From contig NZ_SMGP01000001.1 in NCBI RefSeq assembly GCF_004339745.1, positions 1,240,001-1,304,000 on the forward strand: a stretch of 64,000 bases of DNA, given 5' to 3'. Shown here one piece after another: positions 47,812 to 58,828 of the stretch. How positions within the stretch are numbered: position 1 is the first letter of the stretch; every line of letters starts with the position of its first letter. This stretch comes from Paraburkholderia sp. BL9I2N2. GTDB lineage: Bacteria > Pseudomonadota > Gammaproteobacteria > Burkholderiales > Burkholderiaceae. The translations under genes and the position numbers were made by a program. Below the pieces are notes generated by a model. That model saw only the letters and a list, made by a program, of their open reading frames with translations, was not told the DNA's origin and ran no database searches.

Positions 47812-48530
47812 TCAAAAAGAGTCGTCCGAGCGCTGAAGCGTTCGCCAGCAGATCAGGCAACATGCGAGTTTAAGGAGCCCTTCATGGATGTCAGCACGAC
47901 GCTCGTATCGAGTGCGAAGCCGGCGAAATCCATGCAGCCACGCATTGGTTCGCTCGACGACCCAGCGGACTTTACCGAGACCGCTGCCATGGGGTTCGCC
48001 ACGCCGGGCGATCGATGTGGGGATGCCGGCAGCGTGTAAGGGCCGGCGATACTTGTCGTGGTCATAAGCGCGATCCGCATAGAGTCGGGCCGGCTTGCGA
48101 AGTGGTCGACCGCGCAAGCCACGAACCGGCGGGATCGCATCGACCAGTGGAAGCAGTTGCGTGATGTCGTTGCGATTCGCGCCAGTCAGGATGACCGCGA
48201 GCGGCGTACCGTTGGCGTCGGTGGCAACGTGATGTTTGGAACCGGGTCGCGCACGATCGGTGGGGTTCGGTCCAGTTTTTCGCCCGCCCCAACCGCTCGA
48301 ACAGAAGTGGAATCGATGACGACGCGAGAAAAGTCGATCCGGTCGGCGGCACGCAACTTTGCGAGCAGGATCTCGTGGAGCCGATCCCAGACGCCGGCCT
48401 GTTGCCAGTCGCGCAAGCGCCGCCAGCAACTGATACCCGATCCGCAGCCCATTTCGGCGGGCAGATCGCTCCAGCGAATGCCGCTTTTGAGCACGAACAG
48501 TATCCCGGTCAGCGCGGCCCGATTGGCCAC
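47812..48530 (-). pseudogene. IS5-family (IS427-like) transposase, truncated and frameshifted
   Basis: Minus-strand frames: NRAALTGILFVLKSGIRWSD and RVVIDSTSVRAVGAG up to about 48290, then in another frame RPGSKHHVATDANGTPLAVI and RWVVERTNAWLHGFRRLRTR. The N-terminus is cut near 48530, where an oppositely oriented IS5 fragment begins. Confidence 0.85.
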
Positions 48531-49147
48531 GGACTGGCGGCGCAAATGCTGGCGCTGGCCAATGAATCCCTGACGGAGAAAGGCCTGCTGCTTAAGGCTG
48601 GGTCCGCAGTCGACGCCACCCTGATTGCCGCGCCCAGTTCGACAAAGAATGGCTTCGGCAAGCGCGATCCGGAAATGCAATCCACGCAGAAAGGTGGCAA
48701 CTGGTACTCCGGGATAAAAATGCATGTCGGCGTAGACGCCGACTCGGGCTTCGTCCATACGGTCATTGGAACGGCGGCCAATGTTCACGACATCGCGGTA
48801 GCCCAGGCGTTGCCGCATGGTGAGGAAGCGGACGTTTATGCGGACGCCGGTCATCAGAATATCGAAAAGCGTTCTCAGACTGACGCGGTCCGCTGGCATG
48901 TGGCGATGCGAGCGGCAAAGCGCAGGAAACTGGATCTGAGCGACTCGTTGGACGCGATCTACGATCAGATCGAGCGTCTGAAGGCGGGTAATCGGGCCAA
49001 GGTCGAACACCCGTTTCGCATCCTCAAGCGACAGTCGGCTACGTGAAGACCCGCTATCGTGGTTTGATGAAGAACACCGACCAGATCACCACGCTGTTTG
49101 CTTTGGGCAATTTATGGATGGCGCGTAGAGCTTTGCGCAAAGCTTGA
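48531..49147 (+). pseudogene. IS5-family transposase, N-terminally truncated copy
   Basis: Homologous to residues from about 115 of the transposase at 20484 (MLALANESLTEKGLLLKAGS, AVDATLIAAPSSTKNGF), with one base lost near 49030 before the final MKTRYRGLMKNT segment. As at 20399, its right inverted repeat is interrupted by an IS110 copy and finishes at 50718. Confidence 0.88.
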
Positions 49148-49293
49148 AACACCGGCCTGCGATGAAGATCACATTTCTGGTTGTAGCGCTCCGGCGCGCG
49201 GAAAAACCATGGCAATCAACTCACAAACAAAGATCTGAAGGCCGAGGCTGCGCTGGATGTAAAAGGTAATGCTTCAAAAGCGGGTTGTGCAGA

Positions 49294-50707
49294 TGGTATG
49301 GACGCCTCCCCCCGGTAACGGGCCGCCGGGAAGATGACGTAGCGAATGCAAGACGTCGAGCGTGGGTTCGCCCGAATGTGCGAAAGTGAGAATGCTCGTC
49401 AACCATTCTTTACGGAGAATCTGAAATGAAACTCACGATCATCGGGATGGACATCGCCAAGCAAGTATTTCAACTTCACGCGCTTGATCCGCAAAGCGGA
49501 CAAGTTGAGCGATTCAAACTCAAGCGCGCGCAAGTGCTCGAGTTCTTCGCGAAGCGGGCACCTTCGATTGTCGTGATGGAAGCCTGCGGAAGCGCCCACG
49601 ACTGGGCGCGACGACTGCAAGCCCTGGGGCATGAAGCGAAGCTAATATCTGCCCGTTCGGTGCGGCCCTTTGTACTACGGAACAAAACGGACGCAGCCGA
49701 CGCGCGGGCAATATGCACCGCTGCCCAACAGCCAGAGGCGCGATTCGTTGCTGTCAAAAGCGAAGCTCAGCAAACAGTTCTGGCGATACATCGGGTGCGA
49801 GCTCAATTGATGAAGTTCCGCATCATGCAAACTAATGCGCTGCGGGGCTTGTTGTACGAATTCGGAGAGGTTTTACCCGAAAGCTATCGCGCCTTCAGCA
49901 AAGCATTCCCAGCTGCTCTTACACGTGCCGCCGAACGTCTGCCAGCCATGCTCATCGACAGCCTGCGGGAACAATGGGCTCGTGCTCAGGATACTGATCG
50001 AGAAATGGCCGTTCTAGAGCGGCGCCTTGCAAACCTATTTCGCCACAACCCGGACTGTCAGAAGGTCGCCGATATTCCTGGTGTTGGACTTCTGACTGCA
50101 ACAGCGACCGTCGCAGCTATAGGCGACGTGCGTACGTTCAAATCGGGGCGCGAGTTCGCCGCATGGCTAGGGCTTGTGCCGCGTCAGTCTGGCACAGGTG
50201 GCCGAGTCCGGCAGATGGGTCTGAGCAAGCGGGGCGATACATATTTACGCACGCTGTTGATGCACGGTGCCCGCTCGGTGATCATTCAAGGCAAGCGATC
50301 GCCTTGGGTAGACGGTTTGCTCAAACGCAGACCATTTAACGTAGCGGTTGCCGCTGTTGCCAACAAGTTGGCAAGAACAATCTGGGCGGTACTCGCGCGG
50401 CCGGACAAATACCAAGCATCTCCGCGCGCTACCGCCTAGAGGCAACGATTTGCAACATTCACGACTTTCTCAAGGAGCGCAAGCAAGTGCTGCATGATGG
50501 CTAACAGGTTGGACCGGGGCGAGGAAAACCCGATAAGGAAGATGAACCATTGCGTTCGATGTGCAGATGAGGACCTCGCCAGCGAATTCCATTAGGGCCA
50601 GCAGGCAGATACCGGCCTGCGCAAACGGGCCGGACATAAGCGTGCTGCCTAAACCTGCCAGTCAACATCGCAAAACTGTTTGCAATCCGGGAGGCGTCCA
50701 CATAAGA
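49294..50707. mobile_element. IS110/IS1111-family element, copy 2
   Basis: Same sequence as copy 1 as far as I can read it, offset by 27,711 bp, and inserted at the same position (after TGCAGA) in the right inverted repeat of a different, diverged IS5 copy. Right junction GATCTTCCTTAAC ends at 50718. Confidence 0.87.
49426..50439 (+). CDS. IS110-family (DEDD) transposase, copy 2
   Basis: A 337-residue protein identical in translation to the one at 21715-22728, with the same start context. Intact. Confidence 0.93.
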   Translation: MKLTIIGMDIAKQVFQLHALDPQSGQVERFKLKRAQVLEFFAKRAPSIVVMEACGSAHDWARRLQALGHEAKLISARSVRPFVLRNKTDAADARAICTAAQQPEARFVAVKSEAQQTVLAIHRVRAQLMKFRIMQTNALRGLLYEFGEVLPESYRAFSKAFPAALTRAAERLPAMLIDSLREQWARAQDTDREMAVLERRLANLFRHNPDCQKVADIPGVGLLTATATVAAIGDVRTFKSGREFAAWLGLVPRQSGTGGRVRQMGLSKRGDTYLRTLLMHGARSVIIQGKRSPWVDGLLKRRPFNVAVAAVANKLARTIWAVLARPDKYQASPRATA

Positions 50708-50788
50708 TCTTCCTTAACAGTAGCCGTAGCTCATTTTGAAACATCGTCTAATATTACAGGCATCCTATACTAATTTAGTACTACTACT

Positions 50789-51910
50789 TTGTATAAGACT
50801 ATGAAAGAAATCGCGAAAGCGTGGGAACATGAAATCGATCTGTTGCATGAAAGGCTGGCTGGCCTGTTCAGGCGCGCCGAGCTGCGACAGCGTTCTCTGG
50901 CTTATTTGAAAGGTCTGCTGGGCTCCGTCGAACGCAAGAATGGCTGGCAGCTCGCAGAATGGACCGGCGAGGCCTCACCCGATGGGGTGCAGCACGTCCT
51001 CGAGCGGGCGCAGTGGGCTTCGGACGCGGCTCGCAACGTCCTTCGCGATTACGTCGTTGAACAACTTGGCGAACGTGACGCCGCGCTGATTGTGGATGAG
51101 ACGCGCTTTCTCAAGAAGGGCGAATATTCCGCCGGAGTGCAGCGCCAGTACAGCGGCACGGCAGGCCGCATCAAGAACAGCCAGATTCGTGTGTTTCTGT
51201 GCTACGCCGGCAACGGAGCCAGCGCATTTATCGACCGCGAACTGTACATGCCGCAGGGCTGGATCGATTATGTTAGTCGTTGCCGGGCGGCTGGCGTGCC
51301 CGACACTTTGGAATTCGCAACAAAGCCCCAACTCGCGCGCCGGATGCTGGAGCGGGCGTTGGATGCGGGAGTGCTCTGTGGCTGGGTTACCGACGATGAG
51401 GTGTACGGCGGTGACCGTCCCCTGCTGCTGTCGCTCGAGTCGCGCGAGCAACCATTTGTGCTGGCAATCAAAAAGAACGAACCGCTGTGGTGGCAAGGCC
51501 CAACCTGGATACGTGCCGACAAGATTGCACAAGCCTTGCCTCCACAGGTCTGGCGCCGCCTGTCGGCCGGAACCGGCGGAAAAGGCGAGCGTCTGTATGA
51601 CTGGGCGCTCACGCCGTTATGGCGCCTGCAACTGAGCGCCGAGGAGCGTCGCTTTGGCCATTACCTGCTGGTGCGGCGCAGTCGCGATGAGACCCACGAC
51701 CACGCGTATTACGTCGTCTATGCGCCCCGCAGCAAGGTCACCCGTCTGACGCTTGTTAACGTCGCCGACGGGCGATGGGAAAATCAAAGTGAATGCGGCC
51801 TTGATCAATACGAGGTTCGTCACTGGCAAGGCTGGTACCGTCACATCATTCTGGCATTGCTGGCGCACGCGGTGCTTGCTGCCCTGAGGGCACAGGCCAA
51901 AAAAAGCTGA
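50789..51910 (+). CDS. IS701-family transposase
   Basis: A 373-residue DDE transposase: [59 protein letters not shown] and QYEVRHWQGWYRHIILALLA. The start could be ATG 50801 instead. Its IS ends were not identified. A fragment of a related element lies at 60404-60545. Confidence 0.85.
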   Translation: MYKTMKEIAKAWEHEIDLLHERLAGLFRRAELRQRSLAYLKGLLGSVERKNGWQLAEWTGEASPDGVQHVLERAQWASDAARNVLRDYVVEQLGERDAALIVDETRFLKKGEYSAGVQRQYSGTAGRIKNSQIRVFLCYAGNGASAFIDRELYMPQGWIDYVSRCRAAGVPDTLEFATKPQLARRMLERALDAGVLCGWVTDDEVYGGDRPLLLSLESREQPFVLAIKKNEPLWWQGPTWIRADKIAQALPPQVWRRLSAGTGGKGERLYDWALTPLWRLQLSAEERRFGHYLLVRRSRDETHDHAYYVVYAPRSKVTRLTLVNVADGRWENQSECGLDQYEVRHWQGWYRHIILALLAHAVLAALRAQAKKS

Positions 51911-52125
51911 AGGTTCACTGCGGTTCGGCGTTCAGAAGATCCGCCGGCTACTGTGTCGACTGATATGGCGCACGCTCCACTCCATTGAGCATGTGATGTC
52001 GTGGTCAATCTGGCGGCGTCGACATCAATACCGCGCCCAGCAATGTCACTATCGGCGACGCGATGGCGTGCCTCTGCCGTATCTAGCGGGTAGCCGCGCT
52101 CCCTCTCAGAAACGCGGCCCCCGAA

Positions 52126-52159
52126 GAACTGTACGTGCAAGTTTCCCTGCATACAGCTC
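52126..52159 (-). ncRNA. Group II intron domain V
   Basis: Exactly 34 nt on the minus strand: GAGCTGTA pairs with TACAGTTC (8 bp, including the catalytic AGC), a two-base CG bulge, TGCAGG pairing with CTTGCA, and a GAAA tetraloop. Every landmark of domain V is present. Confidence 0.88.
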
Positions 52160-52194
52160 GAGCACAGCATTAAGCGCCATACTGGCGCCGGTCT

Positions 52195-53626
52195 GAGCTA
52201 AAGTCGGAAGTGGTGTACGGGGGAGTTGCGGCGAGAGGTTGAAGGCGGTGGAGGTTTCAGCTGAGAATCTGATTGTCGAAGTCGGAAACCAGCAAACAAA
52301 CAAACCATCCACCATGAGCAAGGATACGGAAAAAGCAGTCGTCGGTCTATCGGGAGTCGGGCTTGGTCTGGACGAATTGGTTCGTCACGGGGCGCGGCAA
52401 GTGATTCAACAAGCGATCGAAGCGGAGCTGGCAGAGCTGATGGAGCGGTTCGCGAACGTCAAGACCTTGCACGGGCAACGCGCCGTGGTGCGCAACGGTT
52501 ACTTGCCAGAGCGCGAGGTATTGACGGCCGCCGGGCCGATTGCGGTGAAGGTGCCGAAGGTGCGCGATCGATCGGGATCGGGCGTGAAGTTCAATTCGGC
52601 GATCGTGCCGCCGTACGTGAGGAAGTCGCCTCGCGTGAGCGCAGCGCTGCCCTGGTTGTATCTGAAGGGTATTTCGACGGGCGATATGGGCGAAGCGTTG
52701 AGCGTGCTGCTGGGCGATGATGCCAAGGGCTTGTCGGCCAACGTGGTGAGCCGGCTGAAGGCGCAATGGGCCGACGAGCATGTGGCCTGGAGCCGTCGTG
52801 ACATGTCCGGGTCGCACTACGTCTATTGGTGGGTCGACGGCATTCACACGGGGCTGCGCAGTGAGAACTCCGATGGACAATGCTTGCTGGTCATCATCGG
52901 CGTGAAACCGGACGGGAGCAAAGAGCGTGTGGCGATCGGCGATGGTTATCGCGAGACGAAAGCGTCGTGGCTGGAACTGCTGCTCGACCTGAAAAAGCGC
53001 GGTCTGAAGGCGGGCCCACGGCTGGCGGTCGGCGACGGCGCAATGGGCTTCTGGGCGGCGCTGGAAGAGGTGTTTCCGACCACGCGTGGCCAGCGCTGCT
53101 GGTTTCATAAAATGGGAAACGTCATGAACGCACTGCCCAAGTCGCAACAGGCACGCGCGAAGGCCGACATGCAATCGATCTGGATGGCGGCGACCCGCGC
53201 CGACGCGCACGCCGCGTTCGATCGTTTCGTGTCGATCTATGCGGCCAGATATCCGAAGGCGACCGAGACGTTGAAGAAGGACCGGGAGGCCTTGCTCGCG
53301 TTTTACGAATTCCCTGCCGAGCACTGGCAGCATCTGCGCACGACCAACGCAATTGAATCGACGTTCGCGACGGTGCGCCACCGTACGACGCGCACGCGTA
53401 ACTGCGTATCGCGACCAACCTTCCTCGGACTGGCGTTCAAGCTGATCGAGGAAGCCGAGAAAACCTGGCGCCGTGTCAACGGCCCGGAAAAGATCAAGCT
53501 GTTGCTCGAGGGCGTTGCCTTCAAGGACGGCGAACCGGTGCAAGACGATCGACCGGTTCAGCAGAAATTCGCCGCTTGAAATCGACAGTCACGATGCTGC
53601 TCATACACCACTATTGACGTTAGCTC
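52195..53626. mobile_element. IS256-family element with 9-bp target duplication
   Basis: Ends GAGCTAAAGTCGGAAGTGGTG and its inverted form CACCACTATTGACGTTAGCTC; flanks carry the perfect duplication CGCCGGTCT at 52186-52194 and 53627-53635. About 1.43 kb. A second copy enters the window at 63756. Confidence 0.9.
52314..53579 (+). CDS. IS256-family (mutator-type) transposase
   Basis: Intact, 421 residues from ATG 52314 (446 from an upstream frame start). Mutator-type DDE motifs: YWWVDGIHTGLRSENSDGQC, GDGAMGFWAALEEVFPTTRG-QRCWFHKMGNV and TTNAIESTFATVRHRTTRTR. Confidence 0.92.
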   Translation: MSKDTEKAVVGLSGVGLGLDELVRHGARQVIQQAIEAELAELMERFANVKTLHGQRAVVRNGYLPEREVLTAAGPIAVKVPKVRDRSGSGVKFNSAIVPPYVRKSPRVSAALPWLYLKGISTGDMGEALSVLLGDDAKGLSANVVSRLKAQWADEHVAWSRRDMSGSHYVYWWVDGIHTGLRSENSDGQCLLVIIGVKPDGSKERVAIGDGYRETKASWLELLLDLKKRGLKAGPRLAVGDGAMGFWAALEEVFPTTRGQRCWFHKMGNVMNALPKSQQARAKADMQSIWMAATRADAHAAFDRFVSIYAARYPKATETLKKDREALLAFYEFPAEHWQHLRTTNAIESTFATVRHRTTRTRNCVSRPTFLGLAFKLIEEAEKTWRRVNGPEKIKLLLEGVAFKDGEPVQDDRPVQQKFAA

Positions 53627-54518
53627 CGCCGGTCTCGCCATTGCAAACAAGCCCTTCGCAAACGTCACATCGTTGATTCGCCTCATTGCCTAGGCGAAGA
53701 GCGCTGAACCGAAATCAGACCGTTCACTGACAAGCGGCCCTTCGTTGAGTCTCAAATGCTGGTTTGCGAGAACTGCAACACGCGGAAGTCTGCACCCTTT
53801 CAGGTTGGGGCAAATCTCGAACCCCTATACGACCCATTACGGATCGCCATTCGCTTTCTCCGCGTTCTCATGCCCGCTTCCCCAACAGCTTCCCTGCGGG
53901 TCACCTGCCGCCGTTCCGATAAATTGGAGCAAGGGTGGGAAATCTGGATTACCACGTTCCCAATCCTGCCGGCCCGACTGTTCCCGGACCTATCCGTTTA
54001 GCGCCCGCCTATTCGCCGATGGCACTTTGGCGACGTGCCCCAAGCCGTAGGGAAACAACCAGCCATCCACCTTTTGGTTAGAGCCTGTCAGCAGCTTTGG
54101 CTCTGCGTACTTAACGAGGATTCGACGACGGTTCACTTGAGTTGCGCATGCGGAATTTGCCGGGCCCTCAAACCGCATGGCCGCTGGCAGTGTCGATCCC
54201 TTCCCGGTCACCCGGGTGAACCGCCCATAGGGAGGCTACGTTGTCCTCGAAGCTTCAAACCAGACCGTTACCAGTCGCGCACGTCCGGGTAGGCAACTGC
54301 TGGTCGCACAGCAGGTCACAACTCCAACCTCCAATGTTCCGGGATTGAACGTGACAAGGCAGAATCGAGCTTTGTCATCCATTGCTGCATGCCGAATAAC
54401 GCTCGCCGGACGGCGACACGTGTCGCACACGGCTGTTGTACTAAGTGCCGCTAAACAGGCTAAAGCGGGCAGGAAGCCCGGTACTGTTACTGTCGTTTGC
54501 GACAACAGGCGTGCGGTT

Positions 54519-54534
54519 TGTCAGGAAGATGACA
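54519..54534. promoter_or_regulatory. NifA upstream activator site for the second nifH
   Basis: TGT-N10-ACA palindrome, 80 bp upstream of the -24/-12 element, almost the same spacing as at the intact nifH. No gene is recognised between 54283 and this site. Confidence 0.75.
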
Positions 54535-54613
54535 TTGATAGCGTCAGCGAACGCAATTTCGGAAATTCGCTGAAAGCCGGATTTAGCAAGCGTTTCAACG
54601 ATTCGTGCGCACT

Positions 54614-54629
54614 TGGCACAAAAGCTGCT
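54614..54629 (+). promoter_or_regulatory. Sigma54 promoter of nifH2-kinase operon
   Basis: TGGCACAAAAGCTGCT: perfect -24 half, near-consensus -12 half, correct spacing. Sequence around it is recognisably homologous to the nifHDK promoter region, so the site is inherited and still intact. Confidence 0.82.
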
Positions 54630-54669
54630 TCGTAGCGTTCCGAACGGACACAATCCGGCCGATGCATAA

Positions 54670-55556
<887 letters not shown>

Positions 55557-56438
55557 ATGTCCGCAAAACAAGGATGCGGTGAGGCCATCGGCCACCATGG
55601 TGAGATTCTCCAGGGCGTCTTTGAGGACGATGAGGGTCAGCTGCGCCGCGGGTTGGCTTCACTTCCTTGTCGTCACCTTACCTCAAAGGCAAAGTTTGTA
55701 GTAGACGATGCCGAGGGAGTATCGGTTGTTCCAAAACATTGCGCAAAGGCAAAACGCGCCGCAGAACTTGCGCTCCACAGGTTCTCTAACAGAGAAATAG
55801 GCGGACATCTGACGATCGAGAGCAACATTCCGGTTGGAAGGGGCTTGGGGTCGTCTACTGCCGATGTCCTGGCGACCATCTTCGCCGTTCTCGAATCACT
55901 GCAAATCCAGCCACCAGCTGACTACGTTATGCAGATTGCCGTCAACGCCGAGACTGCCTGCGACTCTACGTTATTCTCTCAGCAAGCCGTGCTCTTCGCA
56001 CAGCGAGAAGGGCTTGTAATAGAGTCATTCAGAAATCCTCTTCCGCCGATTGATTTTATCAGCATCGATACAACTATTGATCAGACTGTCGGAACACTGG
56101 AAATGGAACCGGCGCTGTATTGCTCAACGGAGATCGAATTGTTCCGACCGATGCGGGCGCTCCTCCGTCGAGCGATTAACGAATCGAATCTCAACTTCCT
56201 TGGTCGCGTTGCGACGGCAAGTGCTCACATCAACCAAAGGTTTCTGCAAAAGCCCCGCCTGAGCGAAATCGAGGCGATTGGCATTCTGTATGACGCAATC
56301 GGCATACAGGTCGCCCACAGCGGGACCGTCGTAGGCCTGATGTTTGATCCAGCGCAGGAAAGGACTGAAGAGAACATGGAGCGAGCAATCGGTAAGTTGA
56401 AACGTTTGGGTTTTGAGGGCTCAATTATCGAACATTGA
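55557..56438 (+). CDS. GHMP kinase, PduX-like (putative L-threonine/hydroxyamino-acid kinase)
   Basis: A 293-residue GHMP-family small-molecule kinase. The N-terminal GEILQG motif (15-20) is typical of the PduX/BluE L-threonine kinase group; the ATP-binding motif PVGRGLGSST lies at 92-101; near the C-terminus VAHSGTVVGLMFD forms the third GHMP motif. Perfect AGGAGG six bases before ATG 55557. It starts where nifH2 homology ends, under a NifA/sigma54-type promoter. Base composition is lower in GC than the nif genes. Substrate is inferred: L-threonine or a related hydroxyamino acid. Cobalamin-linker genes that would pair with PduX are absent nearby; instead a PLP-enzyme gene follows. Confidence 0.85.
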   Translation: MSAKQGCGEAIGHHGEILQGVFEDDEGQLRRGLASLPCRHLTSKAKFVVDDAEGVSVVPKHCAKAKRAAELALHRFSNREIGGHLTIESNIPVGRGLGSSTADVLATIFAVLESLQIQPPADYVMQIAVNAETACDSTLFSQQAVLFAQREGLVIESFRNPLPPIDFISIDTTIDQTVGTLEMEPALYCSTEIELFRPMRALLRRAINESNLNFLGRVATASAHINQRFLQKPRLSEIEAIGILYDAIGIQVAHSGTVVGLMFDPAQERTEENMERAIGKLKRLGFEGSIIEH

Positions 56439-56471
56439 TTTTAATGAGAGAGGATGTTTAGCCCCCGCTTG

Positions 56472-56788
56472 ATGCGTAAACACGGCTTCGAGAATGCCTG
56501 AATGTTCAATTGAACGACGACCGATATGCACCAGTTTTCTTATCAAGCTGCTTCCGGCGCCGTTTATGCTCGAAGAGCCGCGGAGGAGGTCGCGCTCCGG
56601 TTTGGCCACCGCTAGTTGCGACTCCTGTTCGGTACTTTTGTTCTCTCGTTGGCCATCCCAGCCGTGCAGTACGACTACAAATCTATTTCGGAGATCAGTT
56701 CAAATCCGCCGCTTGGGAAGCCGCAGTTGCTCCAGAGGACGAGAGAGCAGTTGAGTTTAAGAAAGGTTCTAAGGGGCCCCAAGAAGAT
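56472..56788 (+). pseudogene. Decayed PLP-enzyme gene (copy of 62669-61011 N-terminus)
   Basis: Thirty-three bases after the kinase stop, ATG 56472 begins DNA clearly homologous to the start of the intact PLP/GNAT gene on the other strand. Matching peptides in shifting frames: FLIKLLPAPFMLEE (intact MKLLPARFMLER, with the PLP lysine) and FGTFVLSLAIPAVQYDYK (intact SGTFGLALAMLAVQYGYK). Homology fades in a deletion-like stretch and is ended at 56788 by an IS5 element. The rest of the gene is gone. Confidence 0.85.
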
Positions 56789-57725
56789 GTTAAGGAAGGT
56801 CTGCAAAGTGCTAGATTTGATGGGCGCGTGGACTATCCTGGGAACAATGACAGAGCGAGGTGCCGCAATGACGCAACTGGGTCTTGGTTGGAAGCGTGAA
56901 TTTCTCGACGAGATGCGACGCGTGGCGCCCCGGCTAAAGCTGATCGCGCTGATCGAGCCGCACTATCCGAAAGGCAGAACGGGACGGCCTCCGTTCTTAG
57001 CTGGGACCATGCTGCTGCAGATCCATTTCACGCAGCAGTGGTTCGGGTTGTCTGACCCGGCGATGGAAGAGCCACTATGCGACGTGCCGCTGTATCGCGA
57101 CATCGCTGGACTGGATCGTGGGACGACACGTTTGCCGAACGAAAGTACGATCTTGCGGTTTCACCGTCTGCTAGAAGCTTATGGCCTGGCGGAGCAGATG
57201 CTCGCATTGATCAACGAAATTTTGAGCGAGAAAGGTTTGTTGCTCAGAACCGGGTCCGCAATCGACGCCACACTCGTTTCAGCGTCCAGTTCAACGAAAG
57301 ACGGCTCCAGTACACGAGGCCCGGAAATTCGGTCGACGCAAAAAATGCGGCAACTGGTACTTCCGGATGAAGGTGCATATCGCCGTGGACGTAGAGTCGC
57401 ACCTAGTTCGCACCGTCATCGGCGCGACGGCCAACGTCCACGACATCAACGCGACCGAAGCACTGCTGCACGGTGGAGAAGCAGATATGTATGCCGATGC
57501 TGCCTATCAGGGTATTGAATTTTGCGCTGGGTAACTCGTGGATGGTACGGAAGGCTATATAAAAGATGTGAATGCCATGGACGCTGACGTCCAGCGCATC
57601 GGAAGGGCGAGGTGTGATCGAACACGGTGTGTCACCGTGCCAGCAAGTTCTCAATCAATGCCGCTTCCGTGCCATTAGCAAAAGAACGGCGGAAAGAAAC
57701 GGGTTATGCAGACCTTCTTTATAAC
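56789..57725 (+). pseudogene. IS5-family element, decayed third copy
   Basis: Left end GTTAAGGAAGGTCTGCA at 56789 and right end TGCAGACCTTCTTTATAAC to 57725. The transposase reads well from MTQLGLGWKREFLDEMRRVA to about 57345, then shifts frame, and an internal deletion joins AYQGIEF to ALGNSWMVRKAI. Its right end is the un-inserted form of the site used by IS110 at the two other copies. It disrupts the PLP pseudogene. Confidence 0.85.
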
Positions 57726-57759
57726 GAATGAGGCTTCCGGCTCACCTTGCGCGACTTGA

Positions 57760-58600
57760 TTTATGAGGCGAAGGAGAGGGGAATCCCGACCATTGATGGC
57801 GAATTGTGGAAACTGATCGAACAACTATTGAGGATCCGAAGCTTCGATACTCGAAGAATGCGGGCCGCGATCCGATACCAGATCACGCTGCGTTGACTGG
57901 CATTATCCTTTTGCAAGATCGGCCTGCGATGGCGCGACGTCCCCACAGAGATGGGATGCGGCACAGGTGTGTGACATGTTGAGGCCGCCTACGGGACTGG
58001 CAAGCGGTCGGCGTCTCGTTGCAGCTACATGAACGACTGCTTGCTCAGCTGCACGCAGACGAATCGATTTTTCCCGCGCGGTTGTCGACTCGTCATTGAT
58101 TCGTGCAGTTGGGGCGGCGAAAAAATCGAACCGGACCCGGCCGATCGCGCGCTACCACGTTTGAAGCACCACATCACCATCGATGCCAACAGTATCGCAA
58201 TCGCAGCTATCCTCACCGACACAAATAGTCACGATGCACACAACTGTTGCCGCTGATCGACGCCATTCGGCCGATTCGGGGTGTGTACGCGGCGTCCGCA
58301 ACAAGAGCCGCGCGCCGTCTATGCCGATCGCGGCTACGATTCCGATGCACACCGAAAGCGACTGCGCGAGCGAGGCATCGAACCAGCGATCACACGAGGT
58401 CGCGCCGAAAACGGGACCTGTCTCGGCACGTACCGTTGGATCCTCGAGCGTACGCGTGCTTGGTTGCATCATTTCCATGCGTCTTCGCATTCGATTCGAA
58501 CTTTGTGCTCACATTCACGAAGCATTCGTCGACCTTGGGGTGTTCTCTCATTGCGGAGCAGTCTTTATGAAACCGCCTTTTTGTCGATTCGGCCCTCTAT
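57760..58600 (+). pseudogene. IS427-like IS5-family remnant
   Basis: Heavily decayed: GELWKLIEQLL, IGLRWRDVPTEMGCGTG, LVIDSCSWGGEKIEPDPADR, LKHHITIDANSIAIAAILTD and LIDAIRPIRGV appear in several frames with stops. Boundaries are approximate. Nothing else is recognised up to 58765. Confidence 0.7.
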
Positions 58601-58828
58601 GACGCTTTCTTGGCGAGCGTACGTACACGAGTGGGGTTGTAGGCCGTCTAGGTCAGGGCGAACAACTGCTCTAACCGTCTCGCGGCCGAGATACGTTTCC
58701 TACGGGATCCCGCTGACCGTCTTGCCGCACCCAAAGGTCCTCGCTGTGTCACGGTCCGATGTGCGGTGAATCATGGAAAGTTCATGCAATTCGCATGTCA
58801 TCGAAGAGCTACCAATGGGTCTGACGAG

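Larger units (their letters stand above)
52086..54282 (-). mobile_element. Group II intron remnant, split by IS256
   Basis: The minus strand begins GTGCGCGAC at 54282, the group II 5-prime splice consensus, and ends with a perfect domain V (52126-52159) and a GC-rich domain VI hairpin (CCGCG...CGCGG near 52118-52092). Without the IS256 insert (52195-53626 plus one target copy) it is about 755 bp, with no reverse-transcriptase ORF. The 5-prime end is placed by consensus only; no flanking exon gene is recognised, though the downstream flank resembles ankyrin-gene debris. Confidence 0.6.

Noticed and set aside
51960..52080. Ankyrin-like DNA beside the group II intron end
   Set aside because: Similarity to the ankyrin gene is limited to about 30 bases (around the CGACATCACATGC stretch); too short to call a feature.
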